This document shows positions 25,236-34,603 of a DNA stretch of 64,000 nt, in pieces (positions within the stretch are counted from its first letter, which is position 1; each line of letters opens with the position of its first letter). This DNA is from Paenibacillaceae bacterium (GTDB lineage Bacteria > Bacillota > Bacilli > Paenibacillales > Paenibacillaceae). The notes beneath the pieces are model-generated. The model did not search any database and was not told the DNA's origin. It saw only the letters and a program-made list of their open reading frames with translations. The DNA is taken from the NCBI GenBank assembly GCA_900766135.1, contig CAAFUF010000057.1, positions 1 through 64,000 on the forward strand, in the 5' to 3' direction. Both the position numbers and the translations under genes were made by a program.

Positions 25236-25724
25236 TTACGTTTTCCGCTCGTGTATCTGTTTAGCCATCCCTTGAAGAAAACGCAAAATCGTCTGCAGCT
25301 CGCTATCGGAATAGTCGTTTAATAACCGCATGAACCGCCGCTCTTCTTCTTGGTGGAGAGCTTCATGCAACTTGTACAGTTCGTTCCCCTGAGCCGTAAG
25401 CCGGAAATACACTTCCTTGCGGTTATCGTTAAGCTGGATTCGCTCGATATATCCGAGCGCCAACAGCTTCGTGCTGATCTTTGTAATGCCCGCTTTCGAC
25501 AAATTCATTTTCTCCGCAACCGCCGAATGATTGATCGGTTCGTGATCGCCGATGCACTCCAGAACGTGGATGGTCGATAAATTGCCCGGCAATCCCGGCA
25601 GATTCCTGGCCTCGCCCCACGCCTTCAGTTCCGAGAGTTCCAATTCCATCTCCTGTTCGTATAAGTGGGAGTAATGCAGAACCTGCTCGTAAATCAATGC
25701 CTTGATCCGATCGGAAGTATCCAT
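25236..25724 (-). CDS. MarR family transcriptional regulator
   Basis: A 162-residue MarR-type winged helix regulator. The DNA-recognition helix region is INHSAVAEKMNLSKAGITKISTKL, and the beta-wing is IERIQLNDNRKEVYFRLTAQG. It lies directly upstream of the nitroreductase gene on the same strand. Palindromes of the form GTT(T/C)ACT(A/C)GTAAAC precede both genes, indicating autorepression and control of the nitroreductase. The ribosome binding site (GAGGG) is very close to ATG 25724. Confidence 0.9.
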   Translation of the reverse strand: MDTSDRIKALIYEQVLHYSHLYEQEMELELSELKAWGEARNLPGLPGNLSTIHVLECIGDHEPINHSAVAEKMNLSKAGITKISTKLLALGYIERIQLNDNRKEVYFRLTAQGNELYKLHEALHQEEERRFMRLLNDYSDSELQTILRFLQGMAKQIHERKT

Positions 25725-25747
25725 TCCCTCGCCTCACGCTCCATTTC

Positions 25748-25761
25748 GTTCACTCGTAAAC
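25748..25761. promoter_or_regulatory. Second copy of the MarR palindrome
   Basis: GTTCACTCGTAAAC matches the perfect palindrome at 25205-25218 in 12 of 14 positions. It lies 23 bases upstream of the MarR gene start, the same distance as the other copy from its gene. Confidence 0.65.
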
Positions 25762-25806
25762 TAAAATACCACAAACGAAATCCCCGATCAAGTGTGGCCG
25801 CCGATG

Positions 25807-26547
25807 TCAGCGGCCGTCAGTTCCCGGGGAAAAATACTGCTTCAACGCGTCCACAATCGCCCGGGCAGCTTGTTCCTGCCCCGCCTCGCTTAACAATACG
25901 GTCTCGTTGCCGGGATTCGTCAAAAACCCGACCTCCGCCAAAACCGCCGGTACTTCGCTTGTCCGCAGCACCTTCCAGTCTTCTTGACGAACCCCTCTAT
26001 CCTTGAATCCCAAAGCGTCGATCAAATGCTGATGAATGTCCTGCGCCAGCTCGCTGCTGCCATCCCCCTCGGCAAAATAATACGTTTCCGTGCCGGACAC
26101 CTCCTCTGGCCCTTCATACGTATTTCCGTGCAGCGATATCAATGCGTCGGCGTGCATCTCGTTAGCGAGCCTGGCCCGTTCCTCCAAAGCGATGAAACTA
26201 TCATTTGTCCGCGTTAATTCAGGTTCGAACATCGGATCGCGCTGAAGCAACTCATAGACGCGCTGCGCGAGCGCAAGCGTAAAGTCCTTCTCCTCCACGC
26301 CGCTGACGCTGTTCGCCCCCGGATCCTTTCCCCCGTGGCCGGGATCGATGACGATCCGGTACGCTCCTTCCGTTTTGCCCGGGACGACGGTTTCCTGCCC
26401 GGCCGATAACGCAGAGGATAAAAGACTTCGCCCGTTACCGGCGCCGGTTCGTTCGCCACCGATCGAAAAAACGCCGCCGAAGGACAGCAAACCTAACACG
26501 ATAATCATGATCGCGACGAAATAAAGTATTTTAGCATATTTCCCCAT
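25807..26547 (-). CDS. N-acetylmuramoyl-L-alanine amidase (Amidase_3, CwlD-like)
   Basis: A 246-residue zinc amidase that cuts the MurNAc-L-alanine bond of peptidoglycan. An N-terminal membrane/signal segment (about 7-27) anchors or exports it. The catalytic domain from about 62 has DPGHGGKDPGA, an EEKDFTLALAQR glutamate, SLHGNTYEG and EVGFLTNPGNE, the set of zinc ligands and catalytic glutamate. Size and layout match CwlD, which makes muramic-delta-lactam in spore cortex. It lies 36 bases downstream of the HlyD-like gene and may be the last gene of that unit. Confidence 0.88.
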   Translation of the reverse strand: MGKYAKILYFVAIMIIVLGLLSFGGVFSIGGERTGAGNGRSLLSSALSAGQETVVPGKTEGAYRIVIDPGHGGKDPGANSVSGVEEKDFTLALAQRVYELLQRDPMFEPELTRTNDSFIALEERARLANEMHADALISLHGNTYEGPEEVSGTETYYFAEGDGSSELAQDIHQHLIDALGFKDRGVRQEDWKVLRTSEVPAVLAEVGFLTNPGNETVLLSEAGQEQAARAIVDALKQYFSPGTDGR

Positions 26548-26583
26548 ATCGTTGGTCCCCCTCGATTTCTCCTCTTCTCCCTC

Positions 26584-27729
26584 TCAATAACGCACGCGGC
26601 TTCCTTCGATGATCGGGTCCGTGCTGTCCACGATCACCTGCTGCCCCTCGAACAAGCCTTCGTTTACGGCCGTCGTATGCCCATTTGAACCGGCAACGAC
26701 GATCCCGGTCCGTACGGCGTAATACGCATTGCCAAGCGGCCCTTCCCTGGACTCGACCGTATAGACGAAGGCTCCGGCATCATCCTCCCGGACCACCGCG
26801 TTGGGAATCAGCAGCGTCCCTGGGTTTCCCGACTTCGCTAACGTGATCCGCGCTTTTTCCCCGCTGCGCAAATCATCCCCTTGCAGCGATACCGTCAATA
26901 GCTGAGCAGGAGCAGCGTACCCGTCTGTGCCGCTTGCCCCGTCGCCGGAAGCGCCGCCCCCCGTCCCCGCTCGCAGGCCGGAAACCTTGCCCGTAACCGA
27001 TCGGTTATCCTGATCCGGTAACAAGACGTCCAGCTCGTCGCCGATCCGCAGCAACTCCGCGACATCGCCCGGAATTTGCAGTTCCAATCGAAAACCCCTT
27101 GAGGCATTCGACATGCGAATATCCGGCCCTCCGGCGGAAGTCAGCCCTTCCTCCGCCGATATCCCGATAATGGTTCCGTCGAACGGGGCGTTCAGCCGGC
27201 GGTTTTCCTCCAGACTCTGCTGCAAGGCCGCAAGATGCTGTCCCTGCATGGATATATCGATGTTCGCGGTCTCGATCGCGGCTTTGGCGTTTTGCTTGGC
27301 CGCTTCATCCCCGTCCTGCGCCGCTTGTTTATAAGCGGCTTCCAGTCCGCCAAGCGACAGCTTGAGCTTCTCAAGGCTTGCTTTCATGTCGGCCAGTTGC
27401 TGCTGCGCTTCACCGGCGTCATACTCGATCAGCGTATCTCCCTTTCGAACCCTGTCCCCTTCCCGAACCAGCACCTTGGCGGCCTTCCATCCTGCCGGAT
27501 TCGCCAAATCCCGCTCGGCTCCATACTGCAACGCCGCCGTGCCTTGAAAGGAGTGGACCAATTCGCCCGGGCTCGCTTCGGCCGTAAGCACTTTCGGCAG
27601 GGTAAGTCCCTGCAGCGTGTTGCCTAACAATGTAAAAATCAACAGCACACCGATAAACAACCCGGCAAGCAACCTGATTTTACGCTGCCGGGCGTTCAGC
27701 CGCCGTTCTTCGTTCGATGGCGAATCCAA
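26584..27729 (-). CDS. HlyD/RND-type membrane fusion (adaptor) protein
   Basis: A 381-residue adaptor protein. It has one N-terminal membrane segment (about 20-40), a biotinyl-lipoyl half near 75-105 (REGDRVRKGDTLIEYD), a coiled-coil hairpin at about 107-178, the second lipoyl half (NRRLNAPFDGTIIGISAEEG) and a beta-barrel. Adaptors of this kind normally join an ABC or RND exporter. None is adjacent; instead it follows two sugar-importer permease genes by 18 bases. A TTG start at 27729 is the only usable one and its ribosome binding site is poor, so the start is uncertain. Confidence 0.82.
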   Translation of the reverse strand: MDSPSNEERRLNARQRKIRLLAGLFIGVLLIFTLLGNTLQGLTLPKVLTAEASPGELVHSFQGTAALQYGAERDLANPAGWKAAKVLVREGDRVRKGDTLIEYDAGEAQQQLADMKASLEKLKLSLGGLEAAYKQAAQDGDEAAKQNAKAAIETANIDISMQGQHLAALQQSLEENRRLNAPFDGTIIGISAEEGLTSAGGPDIRMSNASRGFRLELQIPGDVAELLRIGDELDVLLPDQDNRSVTGKVSGLRAGTGGGASGDGASGTDGYAAPAQLLTVSLQGDDLRSGEKARITLAKSGNPGTLLIPNAVVREDDAGAFVYTVESREGPLGNAYYAVRTGIVVAGSNGHTTAVNEGLFEGQQVIVDSTDPIIEGSRVRY

Positions 27730-27747
27730 TGCGTATCACGTTCCCTT

Positions 27748-28626
27748 CTACCCTTTGATGCCCGAAAGCTGAACCCCTTGGATGAAATAGGACTCGGCAT
27801 ACAGATACAACAGCACCATCGGCGCCATATAAACCGCCGACGCCGCAAAGCTCACGCCTCGCGCGTCCGCTTCGATTTGCGCCAGATACAGCGACAACGG
27901 CTGCTTGAACGTATCCTGAAGGAAAATCAACGGCTGCTCAATCATGTTCCAGTAATCGACGAACAAGAGCACCGCCAGCGCGGCAAGTCCCGGTTTAACG
28001 AGCGGCAGTACGACGCGGGCAAAAATCGTCCACTGTCCCGCCCCATCCATTTTCGCCGCTTCTGTGTAGGCATTCGGGATATGGGCCATAAACTGGCGCA
28101 GCATAAATACCCCAAACGCGCCGAAGATGCCCGGTAAAATAATCGCTGCTTCCGTATTCATCAGGCCAAGCTCGTCCACCACCAAATAGTTCGGGACCAG
28201 CGTCACCTGAAACGGCATCAGCATCGTCATGACATAAATCAAGAACAGCTTGTCCCTGCCGCGAAAGCGAAGTTTCGCAAATGCATAGGCCGCAAGGGAG
28301 GCCACCAGCGTCTGGCCGGCAACAATCGGAGCCGTCATGCCGGCCGAATTCCAAAACATCCGCAGGAATTTGGAATTCATGATCAATACCTCGCGGTATT
28401 GTTCGAAACTCAGCCAGTCGGGAAGAAGCTTCAGATTCACGAAATTGTCCTTGCCGCCCATCGCAATATCCGTCATCTGTCCGATAAGGTCGTAATTCCA
28501 TCCGATTTCCCGTTCCGTCATCAGCGAATTCGTTAAGGTCAAGACCAGCGGTACCGCCATCATCGCGGCAAACATGCCGATGATCGCCGTTAAAGCGAGT
28601 TTGGGAAGCCATTGCGATATTTTCAT
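27748..28626 (-). CDS. Carbohydrate ABC transporter permease (MalG type)
   Basis: A 292-residue permease with six membrane segments and the EAA loop TEAAKMDGAG...LPLVKP. ATG 28626 is preceded by GGGAGGG; a frame extension to 28653 lacks one. It pairs with the permease at 28640-29521 and the lipoprotein at 29514-30908. The gene group has no ATPase, so a shared MsmX-like ATPase is expected. The substrate is unknown. Confidence 0.87.
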   Translation of the reverse strand: MKISQWLPKLALTAIIGMFAAMMAVPLVLTLTNSLMTEREIGWNYDLIGQMTDIAMGGKDNFVNLKLLPDWLSFEQYREVLIMNSKFLRMFWNSAGMTAPIVAGQTLVASLAAYAFAKLRFRGRDKLFLIYVMTMLMPFQVTLVPNYLVVDELGLMNTEAAIILPGIFGAFGVFMLRQFMAHIPNAYTEAAKMDGAGQWTIFARVVLPLVKPGLAALAVLLFVDYWNMIEQPLIFLQDTFKQPLSLYLAQIEADARGVSFAASAVYMAPMVLLYLYAESYFIQGVQLSGIKG

Positions 28627-28639
28627 GACAAGCCCTCCC

Positions 28640-29521
28640 TTACTCCAGAACATCCCGAAACCGGCGCTCCACGGACAGGAGAACCGTAACCAGGGCGACG
28701 ATGCAGGCGACCATCAGCGTTGCCGCTGCCGTCATCTTCTGGATATCCAGCGAGGCGAACATGTTGTTCATGTAATGCTGCAGCATGTAGATCCGGTCAT
28801 AGGGATAATCGCCGGCAAGCAGGTACGTTTCGCGAAAAACTTTAAACGAATTAATGATCGAAATCAGGATGACGAAAAACATCGTAGGCGTCAGGTAAAC
28901 CAGCGTGATCCGGAAAAATTGATGCACGGGCCCCGCCCCTTCCATCCGCGCCGTCTCGTAATAATCCTTCGGAATGGATTGCAAGGCAGCCAGAAATAAA
29001 ATCATGTCATAGCCGATGTTCTTCCAGAGATACATTACGGCAATCACGGCCATCGCCCCGTCCGATTGGAGCCAATCGACCCTCCCGAAGTGAAAGTCAT
29101 GCAGCCAAGCGTTCAAGGTCCCGTTCCAGTCGAACAAAATTTGCCAAACCGTTACCACCGAGGCAACCGGGACAACGAGCGGCAAAACAAACGCGGTCTG
29201 CAGCCCCTGGCGGAAAAACAGCCGTTGATTCAGCAGCAGCGCAAGCGTCAGCGATATCGCAATCAGGAGTGGAACGCTGATCCCCGTAAACAGCAGCGTA
29301 TTCGCTGCCGCTTTTCGGAAGGAACCGCTGGAGAGCAGGTCCGCATAATTTTCGAGACCGACGAACTTGCCGCCGACCGCGCGGTCCGTAAAGGATTCAT
29401 AAATGCCGTAGACAAAAGGAATCAGGTAAAAAAGCGAAAAGCCGATGGTGCTTGGCGCCAAAAACAGCAGAGCCGACCCGGCGTCTCCACGCAGCCGGAA
29501 GGCCGTACGGAGCCTATTCAT
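28640..29521 (-). CDS. Carbohydrate ABC transporter permease (MalF/UgpA type)
   Basis: A 293-residue permease with six membrane segments (LFLAPSTIGFSLFYLIPFVYG at the start) and the EAA loop YYETARMEGAGPVHQF. Its start overlaps the end of the binding-protein gene by eight bases, indicating coupled translation. Confidence 0.87.
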   Translation of the reverse strand: MNRLRTAFRLRGDAGSALLFLAPSTIGFSLFYLIPFVYGIYESFTDRAVGGKFVGLENYADLLSSGSFRKAAANTLLFTGISVPLLIAISLTLALLLNQRLFFRQGLQTAFVLPLVVPVASVVTVWQILFDWNGTLNAWLHDFHFGRVDWLQSDGAMAVIAVMYLWKNIGYDMILFLAALQSIPKDYYETARMEGAGPVHQFFRITLVYLTPTMFFVILISIINSFKVFRETYLLAGDYPYDRIYMLQHYMNNMFASLDIQKMTAAATLMVACIVALVTVLLSVERRFRDVLE

Positions 29522-30908
29522 TGAGGTAGGTCGTGACTTTGTTTTGAATCAACTTCGCGACCTCCTCCGCCGATTTTTGCCCGCTAAAAAACGCTTTGGA
29601 TTCTTCATAAACCATTTCGGCTATCTTCGTGGATTTGGTGTTTCTGGGTACCGGATGAGACGCTCCGGTCAGGTGCTTCATCAACCCGTCCAGCTCTTCA
29701 TCGTTGACCTTGACCGGTACGCCATGATGCGGCCCCTCTTTTTCGGTCGGTACCTGCCCGTCCTTTTTCAATTGAGCGACTTCCCGGTCGTACAGTTTTT
29801 TATTGATCGGAAAACCGGCATGAATCGGAGAAACCGAAACTTGATCCGACATCATGAACTTGATGAAGTCCCAGGCCTGCTCTTTCACCTTCGAGTTTGC
29901 GCTGATACCGACGCCGCGGTAGACCTGAAAATAACCTCCAACGCCGGCTTCCTGCGCATGCGGCTGAACGAATAGCCTCATATCCAAACCGCGTCCCCCG
30001 CCGTTCAACGTTTTGAAATAATCGCCGGGAGAGTTGATTTGGACAGGGATGAACAGCGGCTGGCCGTCCGTTCCGATCACGCCTTCTTCGGACATCGCTT
30101 TGACCTGCTTCATCAGCCCCGTGAAGGAAGCGGCGTCAAAATACGCCTTGCCCATGGCTTCATCCATAAACAAGGAAGCATTGTCGGACACCATCCAATT
30201 GAGCATATCTTGCGGTTCTGCATAGAGGGCTTGCCGGTATTCACCGCTTACCAGCTTGTTGGAGATTTCGGCAAAATCATTCCACGACCACGTCTGGTCC
30301 TCGATCTTTACGCCCGACTGTGCGATGGCGTCCTTGTTCGCCGAAAGACCTACCAGAAAGAAAGACAGCGGCATTTTGTAAATTCCGTCGCCGGTTTTGG
30401 CGTTATCGAGAATATTGGCAAAGTAATCATCTTTGTTGAAAGAGGAATCCTGACTCATCATCGTTTCAAGATTGACGAGCAGCCCATGCCTTACATAACT
30501 TTCGACCGGCAAGTCATCGAGCTGGATGAGATCGGGGCCTTTGCCTGCCAGCATCGCGGTGCTTACGCCGGATTGAAACTTCTCCATCTCGGCTTCCAAA
30601 TGCGAATCATCGGTCCGGACATCCTCCAACTGAATCGTGACGTCCGGATGTAGCGCTTCATAGTTCTTTTTCGCTTCCTGAAAACGCTCGTCCGGGAAAA
30701 ACATCTGGAACACGACGGTCTTTTTGCCGCCTGTGCCGGTTCCGCCGCCGCTATCCTGAGGCGCGTTATCTCCCGTCTTCGCCGGGTTCGAACCGGCCGC
30801 ATTCGTCCCGGATGCGCCGGGTTGCGAACCTCCTCCGCCTCCGCTGCAGGCGGCTATCGTGAATAACACGAGACAACTCGCAATAACGAGCGATATTTTG
30901 GGGTTCAT
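29514..30908 (-). CDS. Extracellular solute-binding lipoprotein
   Basis: A 464-residue family 1 binding protein. The signal peptide ends in FTIAAC (Cys21), followed by a low-complexity Gly/Ser/Asn linker to about residue 60. The fold is MalE-like (YEALHPDVTIQLEDVRTDDS; KGPDLIQLDDLP). ATG 30908 lies ten bases after AAGGAG; an ATG 12 codons earlier is less likely. A perfect palindrome CCGATATCGG (30929-30938) stands just upstream and may be a control site. It is first gene of the importer unit that continues into the HlyD and amidase genes. Confidence 0.87.
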   Translation of the reverse strand: MNPKISLVIASCLVLFTIAACSGGGGGSQPGASGTNAAGSNPAKTGDNAPQDSGGGTGTGGKKTVVFQMFFPDERFQEAKKNYEALHPDVTIQLEDVRTDDSHLEAEMEKFQSGVSTAMLAGKGPDLIQLDDLPVESYVRHGLLVNLETMMSQDSSFNKDDYFANILDNAKTGDGIYKMPLSFFLVGLSANKDAIAQSGVKIEDQTWSWNDFAEISNKLVSGEYRQALYAEPQDMLNWMVSDNASLFMDEAMGKAYFDAASFTGLMKQVKAMSEEGVIGTDGQPLFIPVQINSPGDYFKTLNGGGRGLDMRLFVQPHAQEAGVGGYFQVYRGVGISANSKVKEQAWDFIKFMMSDQVSVSPIHAGFPINKKLYDREVAQLKKDGQVPTEKEGPHHGVPVKVNDEELDGLMKHLTGASHPVPRNTKSTKIAEMVYEESKAFFSGQKSAEEVAKLIQNKVTTYLNE

Positions 30909-31012
30909 CCTCGCATGTCTCCTTTCGGCCGATATCGGTGTCAATACCGGTCTTCTTAATGTAAAGGAGAGATGTCATCAAGGTTTGGCCGAGTTGTAAA
31001 CAAAATGTCTCC

Positions 31013-31075
31013 AAAACAAAAAGCATCCCGTGGAAATACGGCGGCTGTTCTAAGCTCCGTTTTCCCAGGGATGCT
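31013..31075 (-). terminator. Intrinsic terminator after the two-component/lipoprotein unit
   Basis: Long arms at about 31022-31036 and 31060-31075 with an inner ACGG/CCGT pair, followed on the minus strand by TTTTTGTTTT. It separates this unit from the binding-protein gene downstream. Confidence 0.8.
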
Positions 31076-31090
31076 GGTTTGACAATGGAT

Positions 31091-32245
31091 TTATTTAAAC
31101 TCAATGATAAACGGCAAATAGTCTGCGGCGGCCGGTCCGGACACGACTTCTCCCTCTCTTGCTTCTTGCTTGCCCGGCAATATCGCGTAGGTTTTTTGTC
31201 CTTGAACCAGCAGCTCGCCGTTATCCAGACTCCATGCCATTTGCCAGGGGATTACGCCTTGATAAAGTAATTTTTGATTTAAAATGTTATTCCCCTGCAG
31301 CTTTCCGGCATAGATCGTATCTTGATTTTTCGTATAAGCGATATATTTCCGATCCGGGGATAACTGAAACGTATCCGCGCGTTCCAGCAAAATGGCGATC
31401 GCATCGTTTCGGGGATCATACGCATACAGCGTGCCGTCCCGTCCAATAAATGCCGCCTGATCACTATTGATCCAGGCCGCCGGTGTTCCGCCGGCAAGCT
31501 CATGTTGATATAGAACGCTAAACTTACCGCCTTTCCATGTCCCGATGGTTAATTCGGGTCGATCCGAATAACCGTTGATGATCAGGGCGGTTTTTCCGTC
31601 ATCCGAGAACTTGACGGTCGCGCTGAAATTCTCTTTGCCTCCTCCCGGCATGGCATAGTGCCGAAGCTCCCCGCTTTCCGAATCGTATAGGTTAACGGTA
31701 ACATCTGTCATCCTGTCGTCGGAAGTTACATAAGAGAGAAAGCGGCTGTTATCGGACCACATGAACCATTTGGACAGGAATTCGCTTGAAGCGGTCTTAT
31801 CGACGACGACTTTCTCCGATTGATCGGCGAGCGAGATCAACTGCAACGAGGAGGATCCATCGCTGTCCGTCCCGTAGGATACGGCATAACGTCCATCCGG
31901 GGACAAGCCCAGAATGGCGGTTTTCTTGTCGAGCGAAAACAGCTTCTCCCCGGACTCAAATGGAGCGGCAAGGCTTTCCAGGGTTTGCCCGGAAACCCTG
32001 TCCTGAGCGAACCTCAATAGCTCGTCCGGTCCGTACCACCCCAAAACGCTACCGCTTCTCCATATATCCTCGGGAAGCCGGAATATGGTTTTGACCTCGA
32101 ACAGCCCGTTGGTTTGGCTTTGCTCACGGTCTTCCTCCGTGTCGGGAATGATGATCGTTTGGGGGCGCTGATCCCTCATGCATCCGGTCAGCAAGAAGCC
32201 GGTCAGGACGATCGAAGCCAATAGGAACGTTATTTTTTTGCTCAT
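31091..32245 (-). CDS. Lipoprotein with TolB/WD40-like beta-propeller repeats
   Basis: A 384-residue lipoprotein (signal peptide ending FLLTGC, Cys22). The exported part has repeated short strands of the type DGRYAVSYGTD, DNSRFLSYVTSDD and DRKYIAYTKNQD, as in TolB/WD40-like propellers. No catalytic motif is seen. It overlaps the histidine kinase gene by four bases (ATGA), so it probably works with that kinase, for instance as an extracytoplasmic accessory or sensing protein. Function otherwise unknown. Confidence 0.75.
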   Translation of the reverse strand: MSKKITFLLASIVLTGFLLTGCMRDQRPQTIIIPDTEEDREQSQTNGLFEVKTIFRLPEDIWRSGSVLGWYGPDELLRFAQDRVSGQTLESLAAPFESGEKLFSLDKKTAILGLSPDGRYAVSYGTDSDGSSSLQLISLADQSEKVVVDKTASSEFLSKWFMWSDNSRFLSYVTSDDRMTDVTVNLYDSESGELRHYAMPGGGKENFSATVKFSDDGKTALIINGYSDRPELTIGTWKGGKFSVLYQHELAGGTPAAWINSDQAAFIGRDGTLYAYDPRNDAIAILLERADTFQLSPDRKYIAYTKNQDTIYAGKLQGNNILNQKLLYQGVIPWQMAWSLDNGELLVQGQKTYAILPGKQEAREGEVVSGPAAADYLPFIIEFK

Positions 32246-33714
32246 GGCCGCTCCCTCTCCGCTTTCATGTAAGGCAGCTCCACCACAACGGTGGTCGTTT
32301 CGTTCTCGCTAGTCATGCGGATGCTGCCTCCGTGATCGTCGACGATCGATTTGGCGATGCCAAGCCCCAGACCGACGCTGCCCGCTTCCTTGGCGCCTTG
32401 ACGGTCCGGCAAATAATATGGTTCGAAAATTTCTGCCAGATGCTCCCGTGAAATCGTCTTCCCCCGGTTTGCAATAACGAATCGAACCGTCTCCCCGGCA
32501 CGCTCGGCTTCGGCCTTGATCTCCGAATAGATGTCGCTATATTTGACCGCATTATCCAGTAAATTGATGAACAATTGCCGGATTCGGTCTCCTTGAGCGA
32601 AAACATGGAGCTCCTCCGCGATATGGCAACGAATCGTCTTTTGGTATCGTTTGGCCTTAAACGTCAGCGCCTCGCATACATCACGCAAGATTCGTCCCGT
32701 TTCGACGCGACTGAACTCCTCCTGGCCGGCGGTCTCCCGCGATAACTCCAGCAGCCTCATCACCAGGGCGTGCAGTCGCTCGCTTTCCTGAACAACGTGG
32801 TTCATCCCTTTGTCGAAAAAGGCCGGATCCGATTCGCCTTGCTGCCGGATGATTTCCGCGTAGCCGAGAATGGAGGTCAACGGCGTTTTCAACTCATGGG
32901 TCACATTGTCGAAGAAGTTCTTCCGCTGCCGGTTCAAATGCTCGAGGCGATCGCGATCCCGTTCGATTCGAACGATTTGCTGCTTGATTTGCCCGATCAT
33001 TTCGTTGAAGTTCGCAGCCAACCGGCCGATTTCGTCCCGCCGTGCCCGTTTGATGTCGATGTGGACGTCGAGATTCCCGTTCATCACTTCGTTGGAAGCT
33101 TTGCTAAGCTTGACCAGTGGAATGGTAATATTGCGGGACAGGATATACGAAAACAGGAATGCCGCCGCGAAAATCGCCAGCGCCAGATAGGTGATCGTAT
33201 TCAAAATCGTGCCGGTCTGCTCGTGCAGCAGGGTGAAGTCTTTGGCGAACCGCAGAATCCCCACTTTGGTTCCGTCGATCACGACAGGATATGAATAGTG
33301 AACGGCGGCCGTCCCCTCTTCATAGGAGATCGTGTATGCGGTTTTTCCCGCAAGCGCCTGCCTCAAATCGTCGTCGGACACGCCGGCAAAAGCCTCGCCG
33401 GAGGTAGAATACAGCAGGACGCCGTCCAATGTGTAGGCGCTTATCTCGCTGGAAGTCGCCCGGTTCAGGTCCGTGACCATCTCCTCGGCCATCTGACCGA
33501 AATAGAGGTCATCGTTCGTAAAGTGATTGATCAGGAAAGCCTGGCGAACATAGATATTGCTGTTTTTTTTCAGCCCGATCAAATCGTCCGTAATGATTCT
33601 CCGGTTGCTCGTTTGAATGATGTGGTCGATTGTTTGATTCAGCAGCAGGAAAGACAAGGCAAAAATTAGAAAAAAACCGACGAGAAACTTTCCCTGAATG
33701 GTGCGGATCATCAT
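32242..33714 (-). CDS. Sensor histidine kinase
   Basis: A 490-residue membrane kinase. A first membrane segment at about 10-28 is followed by an extracytoplasmic sensor region to about 170 and a second segment at about 173-193. Then come a HAMP domain, a HisKA domain with the phospho-accepting His273 in FFDNVTHELKTPL, and an HATPase domain ending with the G-loops (GLGLGIAKSIVDDHGG). It is encoded directly after its OmpR-type response regulator and before a propeller lipoprotein with which it overlaps. The signal is unknown. Confidence 0.92.
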   Translation of the reverse strand: MMIRTIQGKFLVGFFLIFALSFLLLNQTIDHIIQTSNRRIITDDLIGLKKNSNIYVRQAFLINHFTNDDLYFGQMAEEMVTDLNRATSSEISAYTLDGVLLYSTSGEAFAGVSDDDLRQALAGKTAYTISYEEGTAAVHYSYPVVIDGTKVGILRFAKDFTLLHEQTGTILNTITYLALAIFAAAFLFSYILSRNITIPLVKLSKASNEVMNGNLDVHIDIKRARRDEIGRLAANFNEMIGQIKQQIVRIERDRDRLEHLNRQRKNFFDNVTHELKTPLTSILGYAEIIRQQGESDPAFFDKGMNHVVQESERLHALVMRLLELSRETAGQEEFSRVETGRILRDVCEALTFKAKRYQKTIRCHIAEELHVFAQGDRIRQLFINLLDNAVKYSDIYSEIKAEAERAGETVRFVIANRGKTISREHLAEIFEPYYLPDRQGAKEAGSVGLGLGIAKSIVDDHGGSIRMTSENETTTVVVELPYMKAERERP

Positions 33715-34413
33715 TTAGTCCGCCTGCTTCTCGAATTTGTAGCCGATTCCAAACACGGTCGTGATCAGGTCGCCCGCATCCAGCTTTTTGCGCAAGCGCT
33801 GGATATGGGTATCCACTGTGCGCGTATCTCCGGGAAAGTCATATCCCCACACGAGATCGAGCAGGTCGGTGCGCGAATAGATTTTGCCCCGGTGGCGATA
33901 TAGGCGCAGCAGCAGATCGAATTCCTTCGGCGTCAAATCGACGGGCTCGCCGTTCTTGCGTACAAGCCGTTCGCTTTCGACCACCTCGATATTTTTGAAG
34001 CGAATCCGCTCTTCCTCCCGGGATTCCTCGTGCCCTTGGCCGGCCGGCTGCACCCGGCGTAGAATCGTGCGAATGCGTGCCAGCACCTCGCGCAAATCGA
34101 ACGGCTTCGTAATATAGTCGTCGGCGCCGAACTCGAGGCCGAGGATTTTATCGGTAATGTCGGACTTCGCCGTAATCATCAGGATCGGAATGTTATGGGT
34201 TGCCGTCACTTTCTTGCAAATATCCAGCCCGCTTTGATCCGGCAGCATCCAGTCCAGCAACAGCAAATCCGGCCGGTATGTCTTCATGGTTTCAAGGCCG
34301 TCCGCCCCGTTTCCCGCAGTCCTGATGTCGAACCCTTCTTTGGACAACCCGTAGGCGAGCAGATCGGCGATGGCCGCCTCGTCGTCGATGATGAGAATTT
34401 TCGTTTTCTCCAT
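33715..34413 (-). CDS. OmpR/PhoB-family response regulator
   Basis: A 232-residue response regulator: a receiver domain with acidic pocket DDE, the phospho-accepting Asp54 (LLLLDWMLP) and conserved Lys (TKPFD), then an OmpR-type winged helix (LTPKEFDLLLRLYRHRGKIYSR). ATG 34413 is five bases after GGAGG; a start four codons earlier lacks spacing. The kinase gene begins immediately after its stop. A possible -10 (TACAAT, minus strand, 34443-34448) lies upstream. Confidence 0.93.
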   Translation of the reverse strand: MEKTKILIIDDEAAIADLLAYGLSKEGFDIRTAGNGADGLETMKTYRPDLLLLDWMLPDQSGLDICKKVTATHNIPILMITAKSDITDKILGLEFGADDYITKPFDLREVLARIRTILRRVQPAGQGHEESREEERIRFKNIEVVESERLVRKNGEPVDLTPKEFDLLLRLYRHRGKIYSRTDLLDLVWGYDFPGDTRTVDTHIQRLRKKLDAGDLITTVFGIGYKFEKQAD

Positions 34414-34603
34414 GTGCGCCTCCAATATCTTTCCTCGTACCTATTGTACTCTGTCTCCGGACGATCGGGAAAGTTTTGCGGCACCCCTCGCTTCGCACAT
34501 TGGCGGCGCAACGGCGATGCCCCGACTGGACGCGGAATTGGCGTTTCCGAGCGGACCGCTGCGCCCGCCCAGCACAAATAACATAGGTACCGCTAAGCGC
34601 GCA

